Assembly (NCBI GenBank): GCA_017618075.1
Contig: JAFZUY010000047.1
Coordinates: forward strand, 51,277-115,276
DNA from: Lachnospiraceae bacterium
GTDB lineage: Bacteria > Bacillota > Clostridia > Lachnospirales > Lachnospiraceae
DNA: 64,000 nt
Direction: 5' to 3'
A program made the translations under genes and the position numbers. Below are positions 36,332-45,392 of this stretch, piece after piece. The notes under the pieces are model-generated. The model worked only from the letters and a program-made list of their open reading frames with translations, was not told where the DNA came from and did no database searches. Position 1 is the stretch's first letter, and every line of letters starts with the position of its first letter.

Positions 36332-38194
36332 TTATTTAAAACAAAACTTTCCGGCTCCGTAAACATTTGCGCCGCAGCCGTTACATTTAATCATGCAGTT
36401 TTCGGTAATTTTGCCTTCTTTGGCACGAAGCCACTCTCTTTTAAGATAATTCTTCGTAACACCGATATCGATAAAATCCCAGGGAAATACTTCGTCAAGT
36501 TCCCTTTTTCTTGTGGTATAAAACTTCATATCGATATTGTTGTCATCAAACGCTTTAAGCCAGATATCGTAATTAAAATAATCGTTCCAGGCATCATACA
36601 TTGCGCCGTTTTTATATGCATCATATATAACTTTGGCAAGTCTTCTGTCGCCTCTTGCAAATACTCCTTCCAGGACGGATACATCTGTATCATGCCAGTT
36701 ATATTTAATACTTCTCTGATTAAGCTGATTCATAATACTTGTACGCGTCAGATATGCTTTATCCCTAAAATCTTCGAGCGTAAACTGTGAAGCCCACTGG
36801 AAAGGCGTAAAAGGCTTGGGAATAAAGAATGAAGTTGATGCCGTGATGGAAACTCTTTGCTTTCTCTGCTCCTTAGGGAGCGTTTCGTAATATTCCTTTG
36901 CAACTTTTTCGCAAAGTTCCGCAATTGCAACGACATCCTCGTCCTCCTCAAAAGGAAGACCGAGCATAAAATAAAGCTTAACCTTATTCCATCCTCCTAA
37001 AAAAGCAAGTCTCGAGCCTTCAAGTATCTGCTCTTCGGTAAGGCCTTTATTAATAACATTTCTCATTCTCTGAGAACCGGCTTCGGGCGCAAAGGTAAGA
37101 CTTGATTTCTTAATATCCTGAACCTGACCCATTACATCCAGCGAAAATGCATCGATTCTTAGAGACGGTAAAGAAATATTTACTTTCTTTTCGTTGCAGT
37201 AATCAATCAGATATAAAATCAGTTCTTTTAATTCGGGATAATCCGATGAAGAAAGTGAACTTAGGTTAATCTCTTCATAACCTGAATTCTCAATCATTTG
37301 TCTTGCGTATTCTTTTAAGACTTCAACATCTCTTGTTCGAATCGGTCTGTAAAGCTGTCCTGCCTGGCAGAACCTGCAGCCTCTGGGACAACCTCTCATG
37401 ATTTCAAGAGTAATTCGATCCTGCGTTGCTTTTATAAAAGGAATAATAGGCTTAACGGGATAAAATGAATCGTTTAAATCTGTTTCGACTTCTTTTTTAA
37501 CTACTGTACGAACGCCTTCTTTTACGGGGAGGAATTCTTTTATAGTGTAGTCGTCGTTATATTCGACATTAATTAGTGACGGCACATAAATACCGTCAAT
37601 TTTAGTTGCTTTATAAAGAAAATCCTCACGTGAATATCCTTCTTTTTTGCACGCTTTATACAAATCAAGCAGTTCTCTGTAGGCCACTTCGCCTTCACCT
37701 ATATAGAACATATCAAAAAATTCTGCGATTGGTTCGGGATTATATGAGCAGGGTCCGCCACCGATTACAATGGGATCGTCTTCGGTTCTGTCCTTTGCCC
37801 AAACAGGAATCTGAGAAAGCTCCAAAACCTGCAGAATATTCGTATAACACATTTCGTATTGAAGCGTAATTCCGAGGAAATCAAAGTCTTTTACGGGGTC
37901 CTGACTTTCAAGCGAAAAAAGAGGGATATTTTTATCCCTCATTATTTTGTCCAAATCAGGCCATGGAGAATATACTCTTTCGCACCATGTATCTTCAAAT
38001 GAATTAAACATGGCGTACAAAATCTGAATTCCGAGATGTGACATTCCGATTTCATAAACATCGGGGAAGCACATACAAAATCTGATATCGATATTATTCA
38101 GATCCTTCATGACGGAGTTGAATTCTCCGCCGATATATCTCGCAGGCTTGTCGACAGTCATTAAAATTTCATGACTAAGCGCAGTTTTTCTCAT
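36332..38194 (-). CDS. TIGR03960 family B12-binding-like radical SAM protein
   Basis: A 620-residue protein with a B12-binding-like N-terminal domain (about 40-180, CFPDVYEIGMSHLGIQIL) and a radical-SAM core with C269, C273, C276 in RGCPRGCRFCQAG. The C-terminus has CNGCGANVYGAGKFCF, a possible extra metal site. No substrate is established for the family. It starts 2 bp after the hisIE stop and is followed by its DUF2344 partner, so it is probably transcribed with the his genes. Confidence 0.9.
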   Translation of the reverse strand: MRKTALSHEILMTVDKPARYIGGEFNSVMKDLNNIDIRFCMCFPDVYEIGMSHLGIQILYAMFNSFEDTWCERVYSPWPDLDKIMRDKNIPLFSLESQDPVKDFDFLGITLQYEMCYTNILQVLELSQIPVWAKDRTEDDPIVIGGGPCSYNPEPIAEFFDMFYIGEGEVAYRELLDLYKACKKEGYSREDFLYKATKIDGIYVPSLINVEYNDDYTIKEFLPVKEGVRTVVKKEVETDLNDSFYPVKPIIPFIKATQDRITLEIMRGCPRGCRFCQAGQLYRPIRTRDVEVLKEYARQMIENSGYEEINLSSLSSSDYPELKELILYLIDYCNEKKVNISLPSLRIDAFSLDVMGQVQDIKKSSLTFAPEAGSQRMRNVINKGLTEEQILEGSRLAFLGGWNKVKLYFMLGLPFEEDEDVVAIAELCEKVAKEYYETLPKEQRKQRVSITASTSFFIPKPFTPFQWASQFTLEDFRDKAYLTRTSIMNQLNQRSIKYNWHDTDVSVLEGVFARGDRRLAKVIYDAYKNGAMYDAWNDYFNYDIWLKAFDDNNIDMKFYTTRKRELDEVFPWDFIDIGVTKNYLKREWLRAKEGKITENCMIKCNGCGANVYGAGKFCFK

Positions 38195-38196
38195 AT

Positions 38197-39351
38197 TTAT
38201 CTTTTAGCAAGTTCGTCAGCAACCTCTTCCCAGGTTACGCCCTTTTCAACCATCAGTACCGATAAGTGATAAAGGAAGTCTGCTATTTCGTATTTAATTT
38301 CTTTAGGCTCTTCGTTTTTGGAAGCAATAACAATTTCGCATGCTTCTTCTCCGACCTTCTTTAATATTTTATCAAGGCCTTTGTCGAAAAGATAATTGGT
38401 ATAAGAACCTTCTTTAGGATTAACCTTTCTGTCTTCGATAACCTTGTAAAGATCTGTCAGAATCTTGGAAGGATTCTTTTCAAGCGAATCGTTTACAAGT
38501 ACATCGTTAAAGAAGCAGGTATCCCTTCCTGTATGGCAGGGAACACCGATTTGTGAAACGCCGCAAAGAAGTGTATCAAAATCGCAGTCAGCCTTAATGT
38601 ATTTAACAAACTGGAAGTGGCCGCTTGTCTCGCCCTTTATCCACTGCGAATTACGCGATCTTGAATAATAATTCATAAGACCGGTCTTAAATGTATTGTT
38701 GTACGCGTCCTCATTCATATAAGCCATCATAAGGATTTTATCGCTCTTATAATCTACAACAATCGCGGGAATCAAACCGTCTGCATTTTTCTTAAGTCTT
38801 TCCCAGGGAATTTCACACTTAAGAGAAAATACGTCAAAGCCTTTGCTTTCAAGCATATTTTTAAATTCAACGGCACTTTCCGTTGATTTGCTTGTATCTG
38901 TTAAATAGAAAGTTTCTTTAGCGTTATATTCTTCGGGAGCTTCTCTTAAAATATCCGGATAATTTGATACAATCTCAAACTCTGAAGATATTTCATTAAA
39001 ATCCTTTTTATATACAACAAGCTTATCGCCAAATCTCTTTTTACCGTCTTCGATTACCGAATCTTCAAGAGTTGTTCCTTCGGAAGCAATTATCTGACAA
39101 ACGTTTGCATAGTAAAGCTTTTTCATATCCTCAAAATGTGTAACAGGAAATTCAACTATTACTTTCTTTTCGCACATAGAGACAATTTCAATCATATTGT
39201 GGAAGAAATTCTCTTTATCTGCATCGGAATATGCTTCGCCCTTTACGTAAAGATAATCATAGCCTTTGACGTTTACGTCTTTTATGATGTCTTCATAATC
39301 CCTAAAAGAGGATGAATTGCTAAATTCAATTTTCTTGCCTATTAAAATCAT
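38197..39351 (-). CDS. hisI: Bifunctional HisIE with an extra N-terminal domain
   Basis: Phosphoribosyl-ATP pyrophosphatase (HisE) and phosphoribosyl-AMP cyclohydrolase (HisI) of histidine synthesis. HisI covers about 183-290 (AIVVDYKSDKILMMAYMNE; zinc-site stretch ADCDFDTLLCGVSQIGVPCHTG, in pieces) and HisE about 295-384 (KVGEEACEIVIASKN). The N-terminal 180 residues are extra: residues about 60-115, including HFEDMKKLYYANVCQIIAS and KKRFGDKLVV, follow the order of a HisA/HisF half-barrel but lack its phosphate-binding glycines, so the domain is probably not catalytic. Start overlaps the hisB stop by one base. Confidence 0.92.
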   Translation of the reverse strand: MILIGKKIEFSNSSSFRDYEDIIKDVNVKGYDYLYVKGEAYSDADKENFFHNMIEIVSMCEKKVIVEFPVTHFEDMKKLYYANVCQIIASEGTTLEDSVIEDGKKRFGDKLVVYKKDFNEISSEFEIVSNYPDILREAPEEYNAKETFYLTDTSKSTESAVEFKNMLESKGFDVFSLKCEIPWERLKKNADGLIPAIVVDYKSDKILMMAYMNEDAYNNTFKTGLMNYYSRSRNSQWIKGETSGHFQFVKYIKADCDFDTLLCGVSQIGVPCHTGRDTCFFNDVLVNDSLEKNPSKILTDLYKVIEDRKVNPKEGSYTNYLFDKGLDKILKKVGEEACEIVIASKNEEPKEIKYEIADFLYHLSVLMVEKGVTWEEVADELAKR

Positions 39352-39959
39352 TAAAGAGCTCCTTTCGTGGAAAGAATTCCTTCTCTGTCGGGATTTTTTG
39401 AAGCTGCTATTCTCATTGCGTTAGCCATTGCCTTAAATATAGCTTCGATAATGTGATGTGTATTGGCACCATCCATAATTTTGATGTGTAAATTCATGCC
39501 TGCGGCATAAGAAACAGAGTATAAAAACTCTCTTAATGTTTCGGTTTCGAAATCTCCTACAGTGTACACATCAAAATCGGAAATTCTTTCGTCTTTAAAA
39601 TCATATGAGAAATTAAGATAAGGTCTGCCTGAGAAATCAACGGCACAAAGTACCAAAGCATCATCCATGGGCATTACAAACGAAGCGTATCTGTTGATGC
39701 CTTCCTTGTTGCCTAAAGCTTCTTTAAAGCATGTTCCAAGCACTATACCGATATCTTCAACTGTGTGGTGACAATCAACGTTTAAATCACCTTTGCAGTC
39801 AAGGTCCAAGTTAAAATTGCCGTGCTTCGCAAAGGAATTAAGCATGTGATCGAAGAATCCGATACCGGAATTGATATTACCGATTCCCGAACCGTCAATA
39901 TTAAGAGTCATCTTAATCTGAGTTTCTTTAGTGTTTCTTTCCTGGGATGATGTTCTCAT
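39351..39959 (-). CDS. hisB: Imidazoleglycerol-phosphate dehydratase HisB
   Basis: Dehydrates imidazoleglycerol phosphate in histidine synthesis. A 202-residue single-domain enzyme with the two metal-binding motifs (CHHTVEDIGI and GANTHHIIEAIFKA), GIGFFDHMLNSFAKHG and the final SKNPDREGILSTKGAL. The start is placed at 39959 because AAGGGA lies just upstream and the protein then begins MRTSSQERNT as in the family; an upstream in-frame ATG would add 15 residues without similarity. It is not fused to a phosphatase. Confidence 0.94.
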   Translation of the reverse strand: MRTSSQERNTKETQIKMTLNIDGSGIGNINSGIGFFDHMLNSFAKHGNFNLDLDCKGDLNVDCHHTVEDIGIVLGTCFKEALGNKEGINRYASFVMPMDDALVLCAVDFSGRPYLNFSYDFKDERISDFDVYTVGDFETETLREFLYSVSYAAGMNLHIKIMDGANTHHIIEAIFKAMANAMRIAASKNPDREGILSTKGAL

Positions 39960-40025
39960 AGTTTTCCCTTTCATAAAATAATCAATTTTTAAAACCTTAA
40001 ACATTATAACATATAGTAATTAATT

Positions 40026-40055
40026 AAACCATCGCAGGAAATCCCGCAATGGTTT
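40026..40055 (-). terminator. Hairpin between hisD and hisB
   Basis: AAACCATCGCAGG (40026-40038) with CCCGCAATGGTTT (40043-40055): an imperfect 13-bp stem and a very short loop. The - strand has no clear U-run after it, so it is probably an mRNA processing or attenuating hairpin rather than a full stop. Confidence 0.5.
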
Positions 40056-40061
40056 AATATT

Positions 40062-41351
40062 TTACTCAAATCTTACTTCAATGGATTTGGAGTGTGCGTA
40101 AAGACCTTCGCTTTTAGCGAATTTCTCAATCTTTGTGTGACATTTCTCAAGTGCATCCTTGGAGAAGCATATTACGCTGCTCTTTTTGATGAAGTCGTCA
40201 ACAGAAAGAGGTGAGAAAAACTTCGCTGTTCCGTTGGTGGGAAGAACATGATTGGGTCCTGCAAAATAATCACCGAGAGGCTCGGATGAGTATTCTCCGA
40301 GGAAAATAGCGCCTGCATTCTTAACCATACCCATGGTCTCAAGAGGATTCTTGGTTAAAATCTCAAGGTGTTCGCTTGCAATATCGTTAACTGCATCAAC
40401 TGCATCTTTGATATCTTTTGCTACCAGAATAAATCCGAACTTATCGAGAGATTTCTCAAGGATTTCTTTTCTGGGTGCGTCTTTTAAGAATTCTTCTACG
40501 TATTTTTCAACATTGTTTGCAAGTTCTTCGCTTGTGGTAATAAGAATACCGCTGGCCATTTCGTCATGTTCGCACTGACTCATTAAATCTGCGGCTACAA
40601 ATTTAGGATTTGCTGTTTCGTCTGCAAGAACGAGTATTTCACTCGGACCTGCAATCGAATCGATTGATACATGTCCATATACGTATCTTTTAGCCAAAGC
40701 AACGAAAATATTTCCTGGGCCTACAATCTTACTTACCTTGGGAACAGTTTCTGTACCAAAAGCTAAAGATGCGATTGCCTGAGCGCCGCCTATCTTATAG
40801 ATTTCGTTAATTCCGCATATTTTAGCTGCAGCAAGTGTTGTATCGCTAACTTTTCCTTCTGCATTGCAGGGAGTTGCCATCACGACTCTTTTACATCCTG
40901 CAACAAGTGCGGGAACGATATTCATTAATGTGGATGAAGGATAAGCAGCCTTTCCGCCCGGAACATATACGCCGACAGTTTCGATAGGAAGTATTCTTTG
41001 GCCTAAGAATGTTCCGTCTTCCGTTGTATCAAAGAATGAATTACGAACCTGTTTCTCATGATAAGCTTTGATATTTTCAAAGGCTTCTTTCATAATCTCA
41101 AATAATTCGGGATCAAGGTTCTTAACTGCTTCGTCGATTTCATCTTCTGTAACTCTAATATTGTCTTTGTTTAAGGCATATTTATCGTATTTAAGAGTAT
41201 ATTCGAAAAGAGCTTCGTCCTTTCTTTCCTTTACATCTTCACAGATAAGTGCAACCTTCTTTTCATATTCGGGATAATTTGATGTGCTTCTTTTAAGAAG
41301 ATTGTTTAAGAGATTCTGCTTATTCTCTTCGTTTAAAATATATTTATTCAT
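40062..41351 (-). CDS. hisD: Histidinol dehydrogenase HisD
   Basis: Oxidises histidinol to histidine in two NAD-dependent steps with zinc. Typical segments are VGVYVPGGKAAYPSSTLMN, GGAQAIASLAFGTETVPKV, VGPGNIFVALAKRYV, DSIAGPSEILVLAD and ASEHLEI, then AGPNHVLPT. The start at 41351 is chosen because AAAGGA lies just upstream; a TTG 15 bp earlier is less well placed. The 429-residue length is normal. It lies between hisG and hisB. Confidence 0.95.
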   Translation of the reverse strand: MNKYILNEENKQNLLNNLLKRSTSNYPEYEKKVALICEDVKERKDEALFEYTLKYDKYALNKDNIRVTEDEIDEAVKNLDPELFEIMKEAFENIKAYHEKQVRNSFFDTTEDGTFLGQRILPIETVGVYVPGGKAAYPSSTLMNIVPALVAGCKRVVMATPCNAEGKVSDTTLAAAKICGINEIYKIGGAQAIASLAFGTETVPKVSKIVGPGNIFVALAKRYVYGHVSIDSIAGPSEILVLADETANPKFVAADLMSQCEHDEMASGILITTSEELANNVEKYVEEFLKDAPRKEILEKSLDKFGFILVAKDIKDAVDAVNDIASEHLEILTKNPLETMGMVKNAGAIFLGEYSSEPLGDYFAGPNHVLPTNGTAKFFSPLSVDDFIKKSSVICFSKDALEKCHTKIEKFAKSEGLYAHSKSIEVRFE

Positions 41352-41369
41352 GATTAGTCCTTTCAAATT

Positions 41370-42011
41370 TTATAAATTGGCTTTTATATCCTCTACCAGC
41401 TTTTCTATTCTTTCCTTTTGCATCTTCATGCTTACTCTGTTGACAATAAGTCTTGAAGAAATCGGACAGATTTCTTCAAGAACTTCAAGGCCGTTTTCTC
41501 TTAGGGTGGAACCGGTTTCAACGATATCTACGATAACGTCGGAAAGTTCTACGATGGGTCCTAATTCAACTGAACCATTTAATTTTATGATGTCAACGGT
41601 CTGATATTTTTTATTGTGGAAATAATCTTTGGCTATAACAGGATATTTGGTTGCGACACGAATCTGCTCACGATGTAATAAAAGCTCACTGGCATCCTTG
41701 GGACCGCATACGCACATTCTGCATTTTCCGAATCCAAGATCCAGAAGCTCGGTTACTCTCCTTTGCTCTTCATCTATTATATCGCTTCCCACAACGCCTA
41801 AATCGGCAGCTCCGTATTCCACATATGTGGGAACATCGGGTCCTTTTGCGAGGAAGAATTTAAGCTTATTCTTTTCGTCCGTAAAAATAAGTTTTCTCGT
41901 GGACTTGTCTTTTATTTCATCACACTTAATGCCAAGCTTTTCGAGAAGCTCCATTGTCTGGTTTGCAACCCGGCCTTTGCAAAGTGCAATTGTCAAATAT
42001 CTGTCGTTCAT
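41370..42011 (-). CDS. hisG: ATP phosphoribosyltransferase catalytic subunit HisG, short form
   Basis: First step of histidine synthesis, joining ATP and PRPP. The 213-residue short form lacks the C-terminal regulatory domain and needs HisZ, which is encoded immediately upstream. Features are TIALCKGRVANQTMELLEKLG at the start, KGPDVPTYVEYGAADLGVVG (about 55-74) and the PRPP loop DVIVDIVETGSTLRENGLE (about 155-173). Confidence 0.95.
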   Translation of the reverse strand: MNDRYLTIALCKGRVANQTMELLEKLGIKCDEIKDKSTRKLIFTDEKNKLKFFLAKGPDVPTYVEYGAADLGVVGSDIIDEEQRRVTELLDLGFGKCRMCVCGPKDASELLLHREQIRVATKYPVIAKDYFHNKKYQTVDIIKLNGSVELGPIVELSDVIVDIVETGSTLRENGLEVLEEICPISSRLIVNRVSMKMQKERIEKLVEDIKANL

Positions 42012-42023
42012 AAAAATCTCCGT

Positions 42024-42977
42024 TTAGCAGGTAATAATTTCATAACCGTTTGTATCACACATTTCTTTTAATTCATCATCAAAAAGATTCTTTGCAACGG
42101 TTATACATTTAATATTTTTGTCTCTTAATTCGTTTGCTTTTTTGATTGCTTCGATTTCCTTGCCTTCTTCGTATACTACAAATGAAACTTTTTTAGCATC
42201 GATATCTGTTGAAATCTTCTGCTTCTTCATGCTCTGTAAGATATTGTCTACAAGGAATACACATCCTACAGCGGGTGCTGCGTCTCCGTATTTTTCAAGG
42301 AGTGAATTGTATCTACCGCCCTTACAGATTGAGTCGCCTACGCCGTATGTATATACCTTAAACAGCATTCCTGTATAATACTTGAAGTTTGAATCGATAT
42401 CGGGATCGTATGTTACATATTCCGAATAACCCATGCTGTCCAAAAGCTTTAACATCTTATCCAGTCTGTCAGTATTGCTTTCCTTGGTGTTGACGCAAAT
42501 TTTGAATTCTTCAAGTCCGATTGAAAGAAGGTTTTTTATAACAAGTTCAATTACTTCGGCATCACCCAGGACGGTATCGTCTTTTAAAAGTTCAATGCCC
42601 ATCTGGGTAACTTCGATTGCCTTGCCTTCGTATTCGCCTTTGTTTGAGAAAGCATTTCCCTTATAAAAGAATCTTAAAGGCTTGTTTTCGTCGGAAAAGT
42701 ACTTTACAGCACATCTTGCAACACCGGGTGTATAGTCGGGTCTTAAAACAAGTGTGCTACCGTCTCTGTCGATAAATCTGAAAGTCTTTGATTCGAAAGC
42801 TACATCTTCGTCATCAAGAAATACATTCAAGAACTCAAGAGTCGGCGTCTGAATTTCATCATAACCGTAAAGCTTTATATTCTTTTCAAATTTATTCATT
42901 ATGTAGTTTTTTAAATCAAGCTCGGCTCCATAAAAATCTCTTACTCCGTCGGGCGTATGTAATAATGATAAGTTCAT
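42024..42977 (-). CDS. hisZ: ATP phosphoribosyltransferase regulatory subunit HisZ
   Basis: A paralogue of histidyl-tRNA synthetase that activates short-form HisG and carries feedback inhibition by histidine. It has the class II core (LLHTPDGVRDFYGAE at 5-19, LVLRPDYTPGVARCAVKYF near 76-94) but at 317 residues it lacks the full HisS motifs and anticodon domain. Being first of the his genes and next to short HisG makes HisZ far more likely than a true HisS. Confidence 0.93.
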   Translation of the reverse strand: MNLSLLHTPDGVRDFYGAELDLKNYIMNKFEKNIKLYGYDEIQTPTLEFLNVFLDDEDVAFESKTFRFIDRDGSTLVLRPDYTPGVARCAVKYFSDENKPLRFFYKGNAFSNKGEYEGKAIEVTQMGIELLKDDTVLGDAEVIELVIKNLLSIGLEEFKICVNTKESNTDRLDKMLKLLDSMGYSEYVTYDPDIDSNFKYYTGMLFKVYTYGVGDSICKGGRYNSLLEKYGDAAPAVGCVFLVDNILQSMKKQKISTDIDAKKVSFVVYEEGKEIEAIKKANELRDKNIKCITVAKNLFDDELKEMCDTNGYEIITC

Positions 42978-43037
42978 TTTTTATCCTCGTTTACTTTAGC
43001 GCTTTAAATTGCTAACCAATTACCAAATTACCAAACT

Positions 43038-43046
43038 ATTGTAACA
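43038..43046 (-). promoter_or_regulatory. Probable extended -10 promoter of the his operon
   Basis: On the - strand TGTTACAAT (TACAAT at 43038-43043 with TGn). No good -35 is visible. Downstream the leader holds a short direct repeat GGTAATTTGGTAATTGG but no T-box or leader peptide with His codons was seen. Confidence 0.4.
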
Positions 43047-43065
43047 AAGTATAACGGACGCTAAA

Positions 43066-44022
43066 TTAATTGTCAACATTTATTTTGATTATTTTTTTGC
43101 TTAAAGAATTCCAGGCATCGTTTTCATCGAATTTGGGAAATACGAGTTTGTAGGCAATAAGATCCTGATAATTATTGCTTTTATCAGTTTTACCGCCGTA
43201 CTTCTTATCTCCTAAAAGAGGAAATCCAAGATATGATAAATGAGCCCTTATCTGATGGCTTTTACCTGTTATAAGTTCTATTTCAAGGAGTGAAAAGTCT
43301 ATTTCGGATTTAAGAACGTTTATCTTTGTTGATATCGGAGAATATTTAATATCTTTGGGTATATTCTTAATATCATCATATATTGTGACTTTATTACTCT
43401 TCTCATCCTTGCTTAAATAAGCCTTGTAAAGACCGTTTAAATCGCAGCCGCCTTCGGTTTTGGCGAAGTAATATTTCTTTAAATCGCGCTTTTTGATAAG
43501 CTCAGAGAGCCTCTGTGAGCCTGCGAGGGTCTTTCCGAATATAACCAGGCCTCTTGTATTTCTGTCGAGTCTGTTTAATACAGAGGGCTTGAATTCTTTT
43601 AGGGACTTTTCATCTATAAAGTTTTTGGACAAAAGATATCCGATGCACCATTCGTTTAATGAAGGAATGCTGCTTTTATCTTTTTGCGTCAAAACACCTT
43701 CGGGCTTATTTACAATCATAAAATCTTCATGCTCGAAGATAATTTCGACGTTTTTTATGTTTTTGTAAGCATCAAGGAAAATACTGATATCTTCTTTTAC
43801 GGATTCAGACATTTTTAAGAATGTATCATCAGAAAAGAAGATTTTTATTGAATCGCCGGATTTAAGAATTTCATCACCCTTTGCTCTCTTGCCGTTAAGC
43901 TCGATATTTTTCTTTCGAAGCATTTTGTATAAAAAAGAATTGGATGATGCGGGAAGAATTCTTTTAAGATATTTATCCAGTCTTTGGTTTTCGTTTGTTT
44001 TGTTGATTATAAATTCTTTCAT
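43066..44022 (-). CDS. RluA family pseudouridine synthase (RluC-like)
   Basis: A 318-residue rRNA pseudouridine synthase with an S4 domain (about 13-60, RLDKYLKRILPASSNSFLYK) and the catalytic motif LNRLDRNTRG carrying D153. GKSHQIRAHLSYLGFPLLGD near 265 is the second signature. Asn in the LNR position and the S4 domain are seen in RluC-type members, but the target uridines cannot be assigned. It is the second such enzyme in this window. Confidence 0.9.
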   Translation of the reverse strand: MKEFIINKTNENQRLDKYLKRILPASSNSFLYKMLRKKNIELNGKRAKGDEILKSGDSIKIFFSDDTFLKMSESVKEDISIFLDAYKNIKNVEIIFEHEDFMIVNKPEGVLTQKDKSSIPSLNEWCIGYLLSKNFIDEKSLKEFKPSVLNRLDRNTRGLVIFGKTLAGSQRLSELIKKRDLKKYYFAKTEGGCDLNGLYKAYLSKDEKSNKVTIYDDIKNIPKDIKYSPISTKINVLKSEIDFSLLEIELITGKSHQIRAHLSYLGFPLLGDKKYGGKTDKSNNYQDLIAYKLVFPKFDENDAWNSLSKKIIKINVDN

Positions 44023-44025
44023 AAA

Positions 44026-44601
44026 TTATAAAGAAATACTCTTAATCAAAGCATATGCGGACAGATCTGCTTCGGATTTTACATAATCTGAAGCTACACT
44101 TTTTAATCTGTCAAAATACTTTTCCTTATTTTCAAGAATATAGACCTTAAAGCCGTTAATTGAATTGTTGGCAAGATATTTTTCAATATGCTCCCTGCAT
44201 TCTTTTGCATCCATCTTTCCGTCACCTGACAGGCAAAGAATAGAGCCGTCATATACGAATACGGAAAGAAGCGGGAAATTCACCTTATAGCTTGTAAGAT
44301 AAAAATCATAGCCAAGGCAGAAATCCTTATTATCTGCGATTGTTTCTATCTCATTTTTAAGTTCCACACTGCAGGAATACTTTTCTGCACGCATATACAT
44401 GATAAAAGAAACGATAAGCTTTGCAACGGGCAAAAGGCCGAGAACAGCTATTATCGTAAATACGTTCTTTACATCACCTTTATTGATATAACCAATCATA
44501 AAAACACCTGCACACATTGCAAGTAATAAAAGAGTTAAAAGGCCTATTCTTACAGGCTGTTTTTTCAGGTATTTGAATTCACCTTTGTGGTTTGAAAACA
44601 T
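44026..44601 (-). CDS. Small membrane protein of unknown function
   Basis: A 191-residue protein with two membrane helices near the N-terminus (about 17-37 and 50-68) and a soluble C-terminal domain of about 120 residues with cysteines at CSVELKNE, DFCLGYDF and CLSGDGK. No family recognised. The start is placed at 44601 because AGGAG lies 6 nt upstream; an ATG 18 bp further up contains that ribosome site within its own codons. It follows a terminator and precedes the RluA-type gene by 3 bp. Confidence 0.75.
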   Translation of the reverse strand: MFSNHKGEFKYLKKQPVRIGLLTLLLLAMCAGVFMIGYINKGDVKNVFTIIAVLGLLPVAKLIVSFIMYMRAEKYSCSVELKNEIETIADNKDFCLGYDFYLTSYKVNFPLLSVFVYDGSILCLSGDGKMDAKECREHIEKYLANNSINGFKVYILENKEKYFDRLKSVASDYVKSEADLSAYALIKSISL

Positions 44602-44623
44602 AAAATCTCCTATACGCATTAAA

Positions 44624-44650
44624 AATGACCTCTTAGTTTAAGAGGCCATT
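44624..44650 (-). terminator. Terminator after the coiled-coil gene
   Basis: AATGACCTCTTA (44624-44635) with TAAGAGGCCATT (44639-44650): 12-bp stem. The single mismatch is a G-U pair in the - strand RNA, and TTTTT follows on that strand, so it works for the - direction. Confidence 0.85.
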
Positions 44651-44654
44651 TATT

Positions 44655-45380
44655 TTAGAAATCGTCTTCATCAACAGGCTCGCCGTCTTCATATTCCTCT
44701 TCTTCGGGAACGTATTCAGGCTCCGGTTTAATCTGATTGGTAGGTTCCGGAACATTTTCTTCAAGTAAAGGAGCAATCTCAGCTCTGTTATCTTCTATCT
44801 TCTGATACAAAGCATCAAGTCTTGCCTGTGCATCTTCAAATGTTTTATTGTTCTTAAGCATTACTTCTTCGATGGCTTTCTGCATATCTACAAGAACATC
44901 ATCCATATAGAAGTTCATGCTCTTAATAATGTCTTCTTTGTAATCTTCAGCTTCATCAACGCTTCTCTGTGAAAGAACCTGAGCTTCTTCTACGAGAGCA
45001 TCTGCCTGCTTCTGAGCTTCAAGCATAATTTCGTTTTCGGAAAGCTTATTCTGAAGCATTTCTTCTGTCTCAGCAGCTTTTTCCATAGCTTCCTGCTCGA
45101 TTTCGTAAGCTTTTGCGTTAGCTTTGTCAATCTTATCATGAGCAAAAGCTTCCGCGCTCTTTAAAAGCTTTTCTCTCTTTGAAAGAACGTTGTTAGCAAG
45201 CTTAATCTGATCGGGAATCATCGATTTGAGTTCTTCGAGCTTCTCAAAAATAAGATCGATTTCAACAAGAATCATTCCTTTTTTTAATTTGGAAGGCTTG
45301 CTTTCTTCAAGAATTTTTTCGATTTCTGAAATCTTGCGTTCCAGTCTCTGAACATCAACATTATCTTTTTCAGCTGCCAT
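44655..45380 (-). CDS. Coiled-coil protein of the coaD neighbourhood, function unknown
   Basis: A 241-residue, almost wholly helical protein. Residues about 5-195 show heptad-like coiled coil (KLLKSAEAFAHDKIDKANAKAYEIEQ), resembling the stalk subunits of ATP synthases or DivIVA-like proteins; the last 40 residues are acidic and Pro-rich (EPEYVPEEEEYEDGEP). No membrane segment. Genes like this follow coaD in many Clostridia and are often labelled ATPase without evidence. A scaffold role is inference. Confidence 0.7.
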   Translation of the reverse strand: MAAEKDNVDVQRLERKISEIEKILEESKPSKLKKGMILVEIDLIFEKLEELKSMIPDQIKLANNVLSKREKLLKSAEAFAHDKIDKANAKAYEIEQEAMEKAAETEEMLQNKLSENEIMLEAQKQADALVEEAQVLSQRSVDEAEDYKEDIIKSMNFYMDDVLVDMQKAIEEVMLKNNKTFEDAQARLDALYQKIEDNRAEIAPLLEENVPEPTNQIKPEPEYVPEEEEYEDGEPVDEDDF

Positions 45381-45392
45381 TGAATTATCCTC

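Noticed and set aside
42978-43065. T-box or histidine leader-peptide attenuator before hisZ
   Set aside because: The leader is under 70 nt and shows neither a T-box motif nor a run of His codons.
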